Assembly: GCA_963848355.1 (NCBI GenBank)
Contig: CAWKDG010000002.1
Span: 186,001 to 250,000 of the forward strand
Length of the DNA: 64,000 bases
Reading direction: 5' to 3'
DNA from: CAWKDG01 sp963848355
GTDB taxonomy: Bacteria; Actinomycetota; Acidimicrobiia; Acidimicrobiales; UBA8190
A program made the position numbers and the translations under genes. Under the pieces are notes generated by a model that worked only from the letters and a program-made list of their open reading frames with translations, was not told the DNA's origin and ran no database searches. Of the stretch, positions 41,423-50,996 are shown piece after piece. Each line of letters begins with the position of its first letter. Within the stretch, counting starts at the first letter, position 1.

Positions 41423-44125
41423 TCAGCGTGACACGGTGATCTCGTCCAGCATGGGGGGCAGGCCGTTCGTCGCCGCCGTGATGCGGACGGCCACGAAGCG
41501 GGCCCGGGTGGCCGGGAAATGCACGACGTCGCTGGTGCCCGTCGTACGCCCCGTGACCGTCGTCACCGTGTGCCACGTGCGGCCGTCGACCGATACGGCC
41601 AGCGTGTAGCTGCTGGCGCGCCGGGTGACCACCGGACCGGGAGGCGGTGGCCGGTTCGGTGCCGGAGCTGCGGGCCACGTCTGGCCCCATCGCAGCGTGG
41701 CCGTGCTCACCGTCCGGATGCCGGTGGACACGGGGACCGTCAGCGTCGCCGGGACGGTGACCGGCTCCCAATCGGTCGCCGGGCTGCCGTCGACGGCGGC
41801 CAGCGCCGGCGCACCCGGCTGGGCCGTCGTCGCCACCGCTCGGGCACAGCGCACGACATCGTCCGTGGCTGAGCGGTCGGGGCGCCGGGTGGCGATGGTG
41901 ACGCTCTGGCCGGAGCGGATGCGACGGACACGGGCGCCGGCCTCGATGGGCAGGGGGGCGCCGCTCGAGAGGGTGACGGCCGTCGTCCGTGGACCGATGG
42001 CTACGGTAAAGCGACGGCCGTGCCACGCCAGGTTCCGCAGCACGATGCCACGCAGCGGGCCGGTGAGGCTCGGGTCGAGGACAACGGCATCGGCGTTCCA
42101 CCGCAGGCCCGAGTAGCCGTAGAGGAATTCCTGGAGGAAGCCGCCGATCCCCGTCATGAACGTGAAGGCGCCACCACCTCTCGTCTCCGAGAACTGGTCG
42201 AAGTCGTCACGGATGAACGGCTCCACGCTGCGCTGCGTGAACACGTAACTGGAACATCCGGGCGTGTGCAACGCCGCGCCGTCGATCGCGGCCACCGAGT
42301 CGCTCATCGACGGACCGGCGGGATCGGTGCGGGGCACGTAGTAGTCGAGGTCGGCCTGCTCCACCCCCGGCGGGATCGAGGACGTCCAGGGGTATTCGAG
42401 CAGCGTGGCGTCGGCCTGCTTGACGAGCTGGCCGTCGTAGCCGGTGAACTCGGGCTGGACGCCGGACGCCGAGCCGGTGGGCACCACCATGCCCGATGCC
42501 ACCTGCGCCCACGACGGGGGCACGGGGCGGCCCAGGACGTGCGCCGCCTCGATGGCGTTCTCCAACGTCTCCTTGGCCGCCACGTTCGTGTAGACCTCGC
42601 CGTCGACATCGGTGTTCTCCTCGTCGGGACCGGTGACGCCGTCGACGGTGTATGAGTCACCGGCTCCCGGTGTGACGCGTGAGGCCCAGAAGGTGGCGGC
42701 GGCGGAGAGGACCGGCCACCCTCGCTCCGCCAGCCACGTCCGGTTGCCGGTGGCCAGGTAGTACTGCCATTGGGCCAGGGCGATGTCGGCGGTGATGTGC
42801 TGCTCGTAGAGGCCCTCGCTGAACAACGACGCCGGCGGCGGGATCTGTTCGCTGCCGTCGAAGGCGCTCTCCCACGGGAACCGGGCACCCTGGTAGCCGG
42901 TGGCCTCGGCGTGTGTCTCCGCCGCCGCCAGCCTCTCGTACCGATACGCGTTCATGCCCGACGCCAGATCGGGATGCTCGGCCAGGAGGGCCGGGTACAT
43001 CCACGTCTCGGCGTCCCAGAAGATGTGTCCGTTGTAACTGTTGGCGGACAGCCCGGCCGGCGAGATGCTCCAATCGACGCCGTCGCGCGTGCTCGACCAC
43101 AGGTAGAACTCGCTGGCGTTGACCTCGGTCGCCAGCGTCGGATCGCCGAGCACGTCGATGCGACCGGACCACAGACGCGCCCAGGCGGCGTCGTTGGCCG
43201 CCAGCAGGGCACGGAAACCGGCGGAGGCCGCCGAGGCGGCCTGGGTCTGGGCACCGGCCACCGGATCGCCGGCCGCCTGCGAGGTCACCACGCCGACGTA
43301 CTTGGTGACGGAGTAGCTCCGGCCGGCGACGACAGGGAACGAGAGCTGCTGGCCCACACTCTGCGCGGTACTCGCATCGGCCGGGACCGTCGTGGCCCTG
43401 ACGTCGGCTCCGGTGCCCAGTCGGCTGGCGATGGCGGCCGTGATCCTGGTGCCCACCGTCTGCACGCTGACCCAGTCACCGTGATCGGCCGGTGACCAAC
43501 CCTTGCCGAGCTGCGTGCTCAGGGTGGCCTGCGTTCCGTCGATCACGTCGGTCACCGTGGCCGTGCCGGACCACCGGGGGGTCATCTCGAGCCGGACCAC
43601 CCCGACGTCAGGACGGGCCCGGTCGGTGAGGACGGCGAAGGACAGGTCGGTCACGTGTCCGTCGGGGGCGGTCCAGCGGGCGGTGGTGGCGATGACGCCG
43701 GTGCGCAGGTCGATCGACTGTCGCCAATCGCTCGTCCGTCCGCTCGTCAGGGAGAACGCCTGGCCTCCGTCGGAGAAGGTGAGTGTGGACCACGTCGGGA
43801 TGTTGGCCCGCTGCTGTATCGCGCCGGGGGGCTGGGCGTAGAAACCGGCGAGCTCTGACTGCGTGGGGACCGCCCCGCCCTCGTACCCCTGACCAACGGG
43901 TGGGACCCGGACGCCGAGCTCACCGTTGCCGGTGAAGGTGGGCGCGTACCTCGGTCCGGTGGTGGTGGCGGTGAGGACATAGGAGCCGGTGCCACCGGGC
44001 GGGTCACCGATGGTGGCCGTACCCGACGCGGCGGCAGGCGCGACGCCCACCACCGCGGCGGCAGCGGCCAGGGACAGACACAGAACGGCCGTCCCGGCGG
44101 TGACGCTCAACGGCAGTCGTCGCAT
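41423..44125 (-). CDS. Secreted GH65 glycoside hydrolase with discoidin-like C-terminus
   Basis: 900 residues. ATG 44125 opens a signal peptide (MRRLPLSVTAGTAVLCLSLAAAAAVVG). A beta-sandwich N-domain is followed by the GH65 (alpha/alpha)6 barrel: NGHIFWDAETWMYPALL, then the catalytic acid Glu502 in VTGPDEENTD, then DQFSETRGGGAFTFMTGIGGFLQEFLYGYSGLRW. GH65 includes trehalases, kojibiose/maltose phosphorylases and glucosyl-galactosyl glucosidases; extracellular placement favours an acid-trehalase-like hydrolase. The last 140 residues resemble an F5/8-type C (CBM32) module. A TATATT box nine bases before the ATG suggests a nearly leaderless transcript. Confidence 0.9.
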   Translation of the reverse strand: MRRLPLSVTAGTAVLCLSLAAAAAVVGVAPAAASGTATIGDPPGGTGSYVLTATTTGPRYAPTFTGNGELGVRVPPVGQGYEGGAVPTQSELAGFYAQPPGAIQQRANIPTWSTLTFSDGGQAFSLTSGRTSDWRQSIDLRTGVIATTARWTAPDGHVTDLSFAVLTDRARPDVGVVRLEMTPRWSGTATVTDVIDGTQATLSTQLGKGWSPADHGDWVSVQTVGTRITAAIASRLGTGADVRATTVPADASTAQSVGQQLSFPVVAGRSYSVTKYVGVVTSQAAGDPVAGAQTQAASAASAGFRALLAANDAAWARLWSGRIDVLGDPTLATEVNASEFYLWSSTRDGVDWSISPAGLSANSYNGHIFWDAETWMYPALLAEHPDLASGMNAYRYERLAAAETHAEATGYQGARFPWESAFDGSEQIPPPASLFSEGLYEQHITADIALAQWQYYLATGNRTWLAERGWPVLSAAATFWASRVTPGAGDSYTVDGVTGPDEENTDVDGEVYTNVAAKETLENAIEAAHVLGRPVPPSWAQVASGMVVPTGSASGVQPEFTGYDGQLVKQADATLLEYPWTSSIPPGVEQADLDYYVPRTDPAGPSMSDSVAAIDGAALHTPGCSSYVFTQRSVEPFIRDDFDQFSETRGGGAFTFMTGIGGFLQEFLYGYSGLRWNADAVVLDPSLTGPLRGIVLRNLAWHGRRFTVAIGPRTTAVTLSSGAPLPIEAGARVRRIRSGQSVTIATRRPDRSATDDVVRCARAVATTAQPGAPALAAVDGSPATDWEPVTVPATLTVPVSTGIRTVSTATLRWGQTWPAAPAPNRPPPPGPVVTRRASSYTLAVSVDGRTWHTVTTVTGRTTGTSDVVHFPATRARFVAVRITAATNGLPPMLDEITVSR

Positions 44126-44171
44126 CGTCACCGCAATATAGGCATCGTCGCCCCAATAGAGGGGATGACGA

Positions 44172-46481
44172 TCAGCCCGTATAGCTGTAGACGGTGGTCC
44201 CCGTAGTCGCACTGGTGCCCGCCGGGCCGACGACGCGCACCTCGACGGCACCGGTCCCCGAGGGGGACCTGACGGTGATCCTCGTCCCCGGTTTGTTGAT
44301 CGTGAGGTCGGAGGCGGGCACCGCCGTGCTGCCGAACATGACCTCGGTGGCCCCTTTGAATCCGGTGCCCGTGATCTTGACCTTGGTCCCGCCCCGGGCC
44401 GGTCCGTGGGTCGGGCTCAGCTTGGTGACCGACGAGGGCACCGACCAGCCGAAGGTGACGGCGTCACTGGCCCCGTCGGCGTCCCTGGCGCTCACCACGG
44501 GGTCGGTGACCCCCGACGTCGTCGGCGTGCCGGTGATCAGACCCGACGACGTGCCGATCGACAACCCCGCCGGCAGCCCGACGGCGCTGTAGGTGAGCGA
44601 CTGTCCGACCGACGAGTCGGTGGCCTCGATCTGGAGGCTGGTGCCCTGTCCGAGGTCCGTAGACTGGCTCCCGGGATTGGTGACGGTTACCGGATCGGGA
44701 GTGGTCCCCGCGGCGCAGAGATCGGCCGGCAGGGTGGCGCCGTTGGGCGAGCCGAGCCCCGACGCCATGTCGTATCCCGTGAGCGACGGATAGCGACCCC
44801 CGTGCGACCCCGACTCGTCGTTGTCGCCCACCGTGATGTCGTGGAAGTCGTTCGGATCGGAACCGGCCACGTCGTAGAGCAACGGGTTGGCGAACCCGAC
44901 GGTGGTCCCGCTGCAAGCGCTCGACGCGTTGGTCAAGGCCACGAGCGCCGCCCATGTCGGGGTGGCGGCGCTCGTGCCCCCCGTCGAGGTCCAGAACCCG
45001 TCCCAGTAGATCACGTAGCCCACGGCGTCGGCCGAGACGTCGGGTACCTCGCGGCAGTCTCCGCTCTCCGCCGCGCACGGGGTGCCCGAGGAATCGGCGT
45101 TGACGGTCCCCACCCACGGATCGGCGTCGGCCTGATAGGACGGCATGGCCCACAGGCTCGAGATCCCGCCGCCACCGGCGTTGCCGATGCCGTTGTTCCA
45201 CACCTTCTCCGACGGCGGGGGACCGATGGACGAGAGCATGGTGCCCCCGACACCGGTCACGAAAGGTTGGCTGGCCGGATCGTCGACGGCCAACGCATTG
45301 TTCGAGGACTCGAATTGGCGACAGGCCTCCGAGCCGTAGTCGCCCGAAGCGGACAGGAAGGTCTGGCCCTGGGTGGCCATCTCCTCGAAGACGGTGTTCT
45401 CGACCGCGGCGGTGCTGCCCTCGTACTGTTCGCACAGGACCCACGAGTCGGAGACGACCTTGGCCACGTCCTGGGAGGCGATGGCGTTCAGGAGGTCGAG
45501 GCCGGCGGCACTGGTGTCGGGCGCCCGGTAGACGAGGATACTGACCTGCGGGGCCAGGCTGATCACGTCCTCGATGTCGAGGGCGGCCTCACCTCCGCCC
45601 GCACCCTTCTTCGGTCCCCCGTCGATGCTCACGTCGTGGACCGGTGTCGACGTCCCGTAGCAGGACTGGTAGGCGGCGATGTCGGCGGGGAGGTCCGACT
45701 CGTACTCGACCAGGGCCACCGTCTGGCCGGCACCCAGATCGCCGACGTCGTAGCTGTCCGACAGTCCGTAGGCGGCGGCCAGTTGCTCGGCCGTGAACCC
45801 GCCGCTGTCGATGGCGTCCGTCTCGGCGGCGGAACACGGTTCGGGGCCGGCACCGGCCGGCCGTGGTCCGACGCCGGACGGCGGTGCGGCGGCGACCCCG
45901 ACGCCGCCGGCCGGTGTCTCGACGTCGAGGTCGTCGAGACCCACGATGCCTTGCACGTAGGGCGCAGCCGACGCCGCCACCAGCGGTGCCGACGTGTTGG
46001 CATACGCCACCCGTCCGCCCCGCAGCGCGTACCGGGTGAAGCCGACCGAGAAGGCACGGCCGATCTGGCCGGCGGTTCCCTCCACGGGAATGCTCAGGTG
46101 GTTGGCGGAGGTCGTCCCCGGATGCAACCCGGCGGCGACGAGCGCGTCCCTCACCGAGCGCACCGCCGCCGGTGTGGGGCCGAAACGGTGGGCGAACTCC
46201 GCCGGCGTGATGTCGTGGCGGTAGAGCGGCGAGCCCGGTGTCGACACGGCCAACGCCTCGGCGGTGAGAGCGGCGGGATCGCGCGGAGCGAGAGCCACGT
46301 CGACATGGAGGACGGCGTCGGAGGCGAGCGCCGGTTCGGCCACGGCCCCGGCGGGGACGACCGGTGCCCGGCCCACGCGGGTTGGCGGAGCCTGGGCCAC
46401 GGCCGTGCCGGTCGTCACGCCGAGGAGTCCCGCGCCCGACACGACCACGACCACTGCCGCGACGAGCTGTCTGCGCCGCAT
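44172..46481 (-). CDS. Sedolisin (S53) secreted acid protease with Ig-like and IPT domains
   Basis: 769 residues: signal peptide, pro-kumamolisin activation domain (about 45-200; YRHDITPAEFAHRFGP), then the catalytic domain with Glu298 and Asp302 in GGGEAALDIED, oxyanion Asp381 in SASGDYGSEA, and Ser504 in STGGTSAATP. The calcium loop near DMASGLGSPNG ends it. A putative-Ig domain (LPAGLSIGTSSGLITGTPT) and an IPT/TIG domain (LSPTHGPARGGTKVKITGTGF) form the tail, probably for surface or substrate binding. S53 enzymes work at low pH, which hints at an acidic habitat or compartment. Confidence 0.95.
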   Translation of the reverse strand: MRRRQLVAAVVVVVSGAGLLGVTTGTAVAQAPPTRVGRAPVVPAGAVAEPALASDAVLHVDVALAPRDPAALTAEALAVSTPGSPLYRHDITPAEFAHRFGPTPAAVRSVRDALVAAGLHPGTTSANHLSIPVEGTAGQIGRAFSVGFTRYALRGGRVAYANTSAPLVAASAAPYVQGIVGLDDLDVETPAGGVGVAAAPPSGVGPRPAGAGPEPCSAAETDAIDSGGFTAEQLAAAYGLSDSYDVGDLGAGQTVALVEYESDLPADIAAYQSCYGTSTPVHDVSIDGGPKKGAGGGEAALDIEDVISLAPQVSILVYRAPDTSAAGLDLLNAIASQDVAKVVSDSWVLCEQYEGSTAAVENTVFEEMATQGQTFLSASGDYGSEACRQFESSNNALAVDDPASQPFVTGVGGTMLSSIGPPPSEKVWNNGIGNAGGGGISSLWAMPSYQADADPWVGTVNADSSGTPCAAESGDCREVPDVSADAVGYVIYWDGFWTSTGGTSAATPTWAALVALTNASSACSGTTVGFANPLLYDVAGSDPNDFHDITVGDNDESGSHGGRYPSLTGYDMASGLGSPNGATLPADLCAAGTTPDPVTVTNPGSQSTDLGQGTSLQIEATDSSVGQSLTYSAVGLPAGLSIGTSSGLITGTPTTSGVTDPVVSARDADGASDAVTFGWSVPSSVTKLSPTHGPARGGTKVKITGTGFKGATEVMFGSTAVPASDLTINKPGTRITVRSPSGTGAVEVRVVGPAGTSATTGTTVYSYTG

Positions 46482-46579
46482 GACGCCCCCCTGGGGTCTG
46501 CACCGCTCGGTGGAGCCGGTGCCCGCACCATCTAGGCGTCTCTGCCCGCCACCAGAATCACCAAAATTGACGAAATGAC

Positions 46580-47482
46580 TCAGCTCAGGAATGTGAACAA
46601 GAACATCTGTGTCGCGTAGGCGACGAGCCGAGGTGCGTCACCGCCGCCGTCACCGCAGTCCCACAGGGCCATGTCGGCCGAGGCGTAGCCGTCACCGGCG
46701 AAGCGGGCCCGGTTGTGGGCCAGGACCCACGACGAGCGGCAGTCGTCGAGAAGATGGACGGTGAGATCGACGCTGGGCGCGAACCAGGACCGGTCGGAAC
46801 GACCGACCTTTTCGCCGACGGCGCCGGGCATGGTGTCGGCCAGCACGATCAGGGCCAACGGATCGAGTCGGCCGTCGGCGAGCAGCGGTGACTCGTCGAA
46901 CCGGTACCACATGGCGTGCTCGGCCCGCTCGGGCACATGGTCGTCCCAGGGGGCGTGGCCGATCACCGACCGTCCCTCGACGAGTTGGTCCCAGAACGGC
47001 ATCGGCGCGAAGGCGGTCGCTCCCGCCGGCGGTGGGTCACGATACGAGCGACATGTCAGCGGGTCCGGCAGCGGGTCGGGAGGACGGAGGTCCGTGAAGT
47101 CGAATCCCCGTCGGCGGGCGCCGAAGACGCACGTCGTCAGGTGCCCGCGTTCAGTACCGGGGTTGCGGACCTCGGCGCGCACCTGGGACATCGATCTCCC
47201 GACGCGCAGGACCTCGACGTCGATCTCGAGCGCCCCGTGCGCCACCTGGGCGGCGTATGTCGTGTGCAGTGTCCGCGGCGTCTGCTCGTCGTGGGCCAAC
47301 TCCCTCTCCATGGCCCGCAGGGCGACGGCCGTGATGATGCCCCCCTGGGGCAGGGGTCGGAGGCTCCAACGCTCGTCGAGCTCGGCGGTGTACCGGCGCC
47401 CGCCCGCCGCTTCGACGGTCGTCGCCTCGAAGAAGGCGTTCCCCACGACGGGCACGTTGCCGCAGGCCCGCGGTGCCGTCAA
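46580..47482 (-). CDS. Acyl-CoA thioesterase family protein (double hotdog)
   Basis: 300 residues with two hotdog domains: LPQGGIITAVALRAMERE and VLRVGRSMSQVRAEV in the first, PLALIVLADTMPGAV and VDLTVHLLDDCRSSWVLAHNRARFAGDGYASADMALWD in the second. This is the TesB-like/4HBT_3 group that hydrolyses acyl-CoA thioesters. The start is uncertain: TTG 47482 is the longest, GTG 47455 and 47446 are alternatives with no better ribosome site. It is separate from the glycosyltransferase gene downstream. Confidence 0.85.
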   Translation of the reverse strand: MTAPRACGNVPVVGNAFFEATTVEAAGGRRYTAELDERWSLRPLPQGGIITAVALRAMERELAHDEQTPRTLHTTYAAQVAHGALEIDVEVLRVGRSMSQVRAEVRNPGTERGHLTTCVFGARRRGFDFTDLRPPDPLPDPLTCRSYRDPPPAGATAFAPMPFWDQLVEGRSVIGHAPWDDHVPERAEHAMWYRFDESPLLADGRLDPLALIVLADTMPGAVGEKVGRSDRSWFAPSVDLTVHLLDDCRSSWVLAHNRARFAGDGYASADMALWDCGDGGGDAPRLVAYATQMFLFTFLS

Positions 47483-47524
47483 GACGACGTCCGGCGGGCC
47501 GTCAGGCCGCGTCCGGCAGGGCCG

Positions 47525-49702
47525 TCAGCTCGCGTGCGGCCGGGCCGTCAGGTTGTAGATGGTGACCCCGTCGACCGTCGTCGCCGTGTAGCTGCTCTCG
47601 ACCCAGGCGGTGATCTGGCTGGCCGCCGTCGGCGCACTGCCGCCCCCGATCCCGAACGTGGCGCCGCCGACTGCTCCACCGCCGAAGCCGCCGCCGCCGA
47701 AGCCGCTCGAGATGAAGTAGTGGATGTCGCCGTCGCGGACGTACGTCTCGAACTGGGCCAGGGTCGGGGCGGGATCGGTGCCGTTGAACCCACCGATGGC
47801 CATCACCGGATCATCGGTCGCCAGCTGATAGCCGGCGGCCGAATTCGAATTCACCGTCGCCGCCACCCAGCGGTAGCTCCCCGCCTTGTGCTCGAGGAGT
47901 GTCACGAGGCCCTTCCCCGGGGTGCTGGCGTTCAGGAACCCCGACCCGCCACCCACCCCGGCCGCCCCACCGGGGCGCTGCCCGCCCCCGAAGGCGCGCG
48001 GCAGTCCGCCGGCCCCGGGACCGAAGCCGCCGCGACCCGGACCACCGGGGCCGAAGCCACCGCGGCCGGCCCCGGGGAATCGGCCGGGGGAACCCGGTGC
48101 GCCAAACGACTGCCCGCCGGGGCTGAAGGCGTGCACCCCCCGGCCGAACGACAGTCCTCCGGCGAACCCACCGGGGCCACCGGTGGTGCTGGTCACGGCC
48201 GGACCGGCCGACGGGATCGCTCCCGCATGGGGCGTCGCCACCGTGTCGAGGGCGTAGGCGGCGGGGCCGGCCAGCGCCGCGCCCAGTCCGGCCACACCGA
48301 GAACGACGGCGAGCCTGGCCCGCAGCGGCGGCGCCACCGCCATCACCACGGCCACCACCAGACCGACGGCCAGCACGACGGGGCGCAACCACGGGAACCA
48401 GCTCGGCGACCGGGACAGCAGCACGAAGGACCACACCACCGTGGCGGCCAGGGCCACCGCCAACACCACGCGACCCGACCGGCGACGGCGATGATGCCAC
48501 AGCGTCACCGTCCCGATCCCGACGAGGGCTCCGACGGCCGGCGCCAGGGCCACGTTGTAATAGGGATGGATGATCCCTTGCGCGTAGCTGAAGGTCAGTC
48601 CGGTGACGAGCAGCCATCCCCCCCACAGCAGCATGGCGGCCCGGGTGCGGTCCGTCCGCGGCGCGCGCCGCGTGAAGACCAGGAGGGCGACGAGGAAGAT
48701 CAGAGCGGCGGGGATCAGCCACGAGATCTGCCCCCCCATGTCGACCTGGAACAGTCGGATCAGCCCCGTCGGTCCCCACCGGGACCCCGACACCGCTCCC
48801 CCGCCGACGCTGCCCGTCTCGTTCCCCGACAGCCGGCCCAGTCCGTTGTAGCCGAAGATCAGATTGAGCAGGCTGTTGTTCTGGGACCCGCCGATGTAGG
48901 GCCGGTCGGCGGCCGGGGTGAGCTGGACGGCGGCCACCCACCACCCGGCCGAGACCACCAGCGCCACCGCCGCCACACCCAACTGTCGGATCCGGCGTCC
49001 GACCGACGTCGGCGCCGCCCACAGGTAGACGACCCCGATGGCGGGCACCACCAGGAAGGCCTGCAGCATCTTGGTGGTGAACCCGAGCCCGACGGCGGCC
49101 ATGGCCAGGACCAACCACATCGTGCCCGCCTTCTCGAGGGCCCGCACGGTGGCGTAGGCGGCCAGGGTGAGGAGGAGGACGAGCAGGGCGTCGGGGTTGT
49201 TGTACCGGAACATCAGCACCGCCACCGGCGTCGAGGCGGCGACGGCGCCGGCCAGGAGGGCGGCGCTCGGCCGGAACCAGCGGCGGACGGTGGCGTAGAG
49301 GAGGGCCACGGTGGCCACACCCTCGAGCGCCTCGGGGACGAGGATGCTCCACGAGCTCAGCCCGAAGATCCGGGCGGAGATCTCCATCACCCACAACGCC
49401 GCCGGCGGCTTGTCGACGGTGATGAAGTTCGACGAGTCCGACGAACCGAAGAAGAAGGCCTTCCAGCTCTTCGTCCCGGCCTGGACGGCGGCCGAGTAGA
49501 ACGAGTTGGCCCAGCCCGAGTCGCCGAGGGCCCACAGGTAGGCGACGGCGGTGGCCACCAGGAGCAGGATCAGCGACGGCCGTACCCAGGCGGGATCGTC
49601 GGGACGGCCCCGGACGATCCGGGTGAGCACCCCCCGGGGAGGGTGCGCGGCGGGAACCGGGTCAGCGGCCTCGTCGACGGGCCGCTCCACCACCATCGTC
49701 AT
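47525..49702 (-). CDS. GT39-family membrane glycosyltransferase (YkcB-like)
   Basis: 725 residues. The N-terminal half has about 11 membrane helices of the ArnT/PMT fold, with the acidic first loop GDSGWANSFYSAAVQAG and DKPPAALW. A Gly/Pro-rich, low-complexity exterior loop (about 500-610) is followed by a small soluble domain (TVNSNSAAGYQLATDDPVMAIGGFNGTDPAPT, VRDGDIHYFI) typical of YkcB-like proteins. It should move a sugar from a polyprenyl-phosphate donor onto an envelope acceptor. The ATG overlaps the stop of the GT2-GtrA gene, its probable donor-lipid supplier. Confidence 0.9.
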   Translation of the reverse strand: MTMVVERPVDEAADPVPAAHPPRGVLTRIVRGRPDDPAWVRPSLILLLVATAVAYLWALGDSGWANSFYSAAVQAGTKSWKAFFFGSSDSSNFITVDKPPAALWVMEISARIFGLSSWSILVPEALEGVATVALLYATVRRWFRPSAALLAGAVAASTPVAVLMFRYNNPDALLVLLLTLAAYATVRALEKAGTMWLVLAMAAVGLGFTTKMLQAFLVVPAIGVVYLWAAPTSVGRRIRQLGVAAVALVVSAGWWVAAVQLTPAADRPYIGGSQNNSLLNLIFGYNGLGRLSGNETGSVGGGAVSGSRWGPTGLIRLFQVDMGGQISWLIPAALIFLVALLVFTRRAPRTDRTRAAMLLWGGWLLVTGLTFSYAQGIIHPYYNVALAPAVGALVGIGTVTLWHHRRRRSGRVVLAVALAATVVWSFVLLSRSPSWFPWLRPVVLAVGLVVAVVMAVAPPLRARLAVVLGVAGLGAALAGPAAYALDTVATPHAGAIPSAGPAVTSTTGGPGGFAGGLSFGRGVHAFSPGGQSFGAPGSPGRFPGAGRGGFGPGGPGRGGFGPGAGGLPRAFGGGQRPGGAAGVGGGSGFLNASTPGKGLVTLLEHKAGSYRWVAATVNSNSAAGYQLATDDPVMAIGGFNGTDPAPTLAQFETYVRDGDIHYFISSGFGGGGFGGGAVGGATFGIGGGSAPTAASQITAWVESSYTATTVDGVTIYNLTARPHAS

Positions 49703-50919
49703 CCTGGGTGCCTTTCCGTCCGGAACATCCAGCTTCGCAGGACCAGGAACCGGACGAGGGCGGCGGCCCCGTTGGCCAGGACGAGGGCGGCGGCCACGAG
49801 CCAGCCCGACGTCACCCCGGCCACGTCGATCAGCGCCAGGGCCAGTGAGGTGACGGCCACGCTGGTCGACAGCACCACCATCCCGCCGAGGACGAGGTCG
49901 CGTGGCGACGGTCTGCCCCGCCGGGCGAAGGTGTAGCGCCCGTGGCCGGCCGTGTTGGCCGCCGTGCACACGGCCAGCGCCAGCGCGCTGGCACCGAACC
50001 GGCCCACGGCACCGGCCAGGGCGAAGAAGAGACCGAGATAGGCGAGCGTGCTGACCACGCCGATCCGGGCGAAGCTGGCCACCGACGCCGGGAGATCGGG
50101 GGCGACGACGCCGCTGCGGGCGGCGGCGGCCCCACTGGCGTCGGGGGCGTCGGTCCCTCCGAACCACAGACGGGCCAGGCCGCGCAGGTCGTCGAGTGCC
50201 GTGGCGATGATGTCGACCCGGCTGTCGGGGTCGTCCACCCAGTCGACGGGAACCTCGTGGATGCGGAAGCCGTTGCGCTCGGCCAGGACCAGGAACTCGG
50301 TGTCGAAGAACCAGGCGTTGTCCTCGACATGGGGGAGCAGTCGCTTGGCCACGTCGGTCCGCGCCGCCTTGAACCCGCACTGGGCATCGGAGAAGCCGTT
50401 GCCGAGCACCGTCTTGAGCAGGAGGTTGTAGAGGCGCGAGATCAGCTCGCGCTTCGGTCCCCGCACGACATGGGCGCCGCGGGCCAGGCGCGTCCCGATG
50501 GCCACGTCGCTGTGACCGGACAACAGGGGCGCCACCAGAGGGAGCAGCGCGTCGAGCGAGGTGGACAGGTCGACGTCCGTGTAGGCGACGACCTCGGCCA
50601 GCGACGTCGACCAGATGGCGCGCAAAGCGCGACCACGACCCTTCCCCATCAGCCGGACGGCCCGGACGCCCTCGAGCTCGGCGGCCAGATCGGCGGCCAC
50701 GATCGACGTCGCGTCGGTGCTGCCGTTGTCGACCACGGTCACGACGGTGGTGAAGGGGAAGGACGCGTCGAGATACGACCGCAGGCGCCGGACGCTGCCG
50801 GCCAGGCCCTCCGCCTCGTTGTAGACGGGGACGACGATCTCGACGCACGGGGAGGACTCGACGCCCGGGGAGGACAGGGGTGCGTCGGTGGGGCGGATCA
50901 GCGCTTCCAGCGTCGGCAT
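49699..50919 (-). CDS. GT2 polyprenyl-phosphate glycosyltransferase fused to GtrA
   Basis: 406 residues. The N-terminal GT-A domain (VEIVVPVYNEAEGLAGSVRRL, VDNGSTDATS, AYTDVDLSTS, CGFKAARTDVAKRLLP, DTEFLVLAERNGFRIHEVPVDW) is that of DPM1/GtrB-type enzymes making polyprenyl-P-sugar. The C-terminal 130 residues (RIGVVSTLAYLGLFFAL, NTAGHGRYTFARRGR) are a four-helix GtrA flippase-like domain. Synthesis and flipping are thus fused, and the product is handed to the coupled GT39 gene. ATG 50919 is used; ATG 50949 adds ten residues. Confidence 0.92.
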   Translation of the reverse strand: MPTLEALIRPTDAPLSSPGVESSPCVEIVVPVYNEAEGLAGSVRRLRSYLDASFPFTTVVTVVDNGSTDATSIVAADLAAELEGVRAVRLMGKGRGRALRAIWSTSLAEVVAYTDVDLSTSLDALLPLVAPLLSGHSDVAIGTRLARGAHVVRGPKRELISRLYNLLLKTVLGNGFSDAQCGFKAARTDVAKRLLPHVEDNAWFFDTEFLVLAERNGFRIHEVPVDWVDDPDSRVDIIATALDDLRGLARLWFGGTDAPDASGAAAARSGVVAPDLPASVASFARIGVVSTLAYLGLFFALAGAVGRFGASALALAVCTAANTAGHGRYTFARRGRPSPRDLVLGGMVVLSTSVAVTSLALALIDVAGVTSGWLVAAALVLANGAAALVRFLVLRSWMFRTERHPG

Positions 50920-50996
50920 CAGTGCAGTGTGGGGTGCCCACCTTGGCATGGGCTGGCCGTTTGCTGTGAGGCTCCCCTGAAGAACGGCGGTGCCGG

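Noticed and set aside
46916..49936. A 1006-codon open frame on the plus strand
   Set aside because: It lies opposite the thioesterase and GT39 genes; the translation is Arg/Gly/His-rich and domainless, the usual antisense shadow in high-GC DNA. The opposing genes have clear families.
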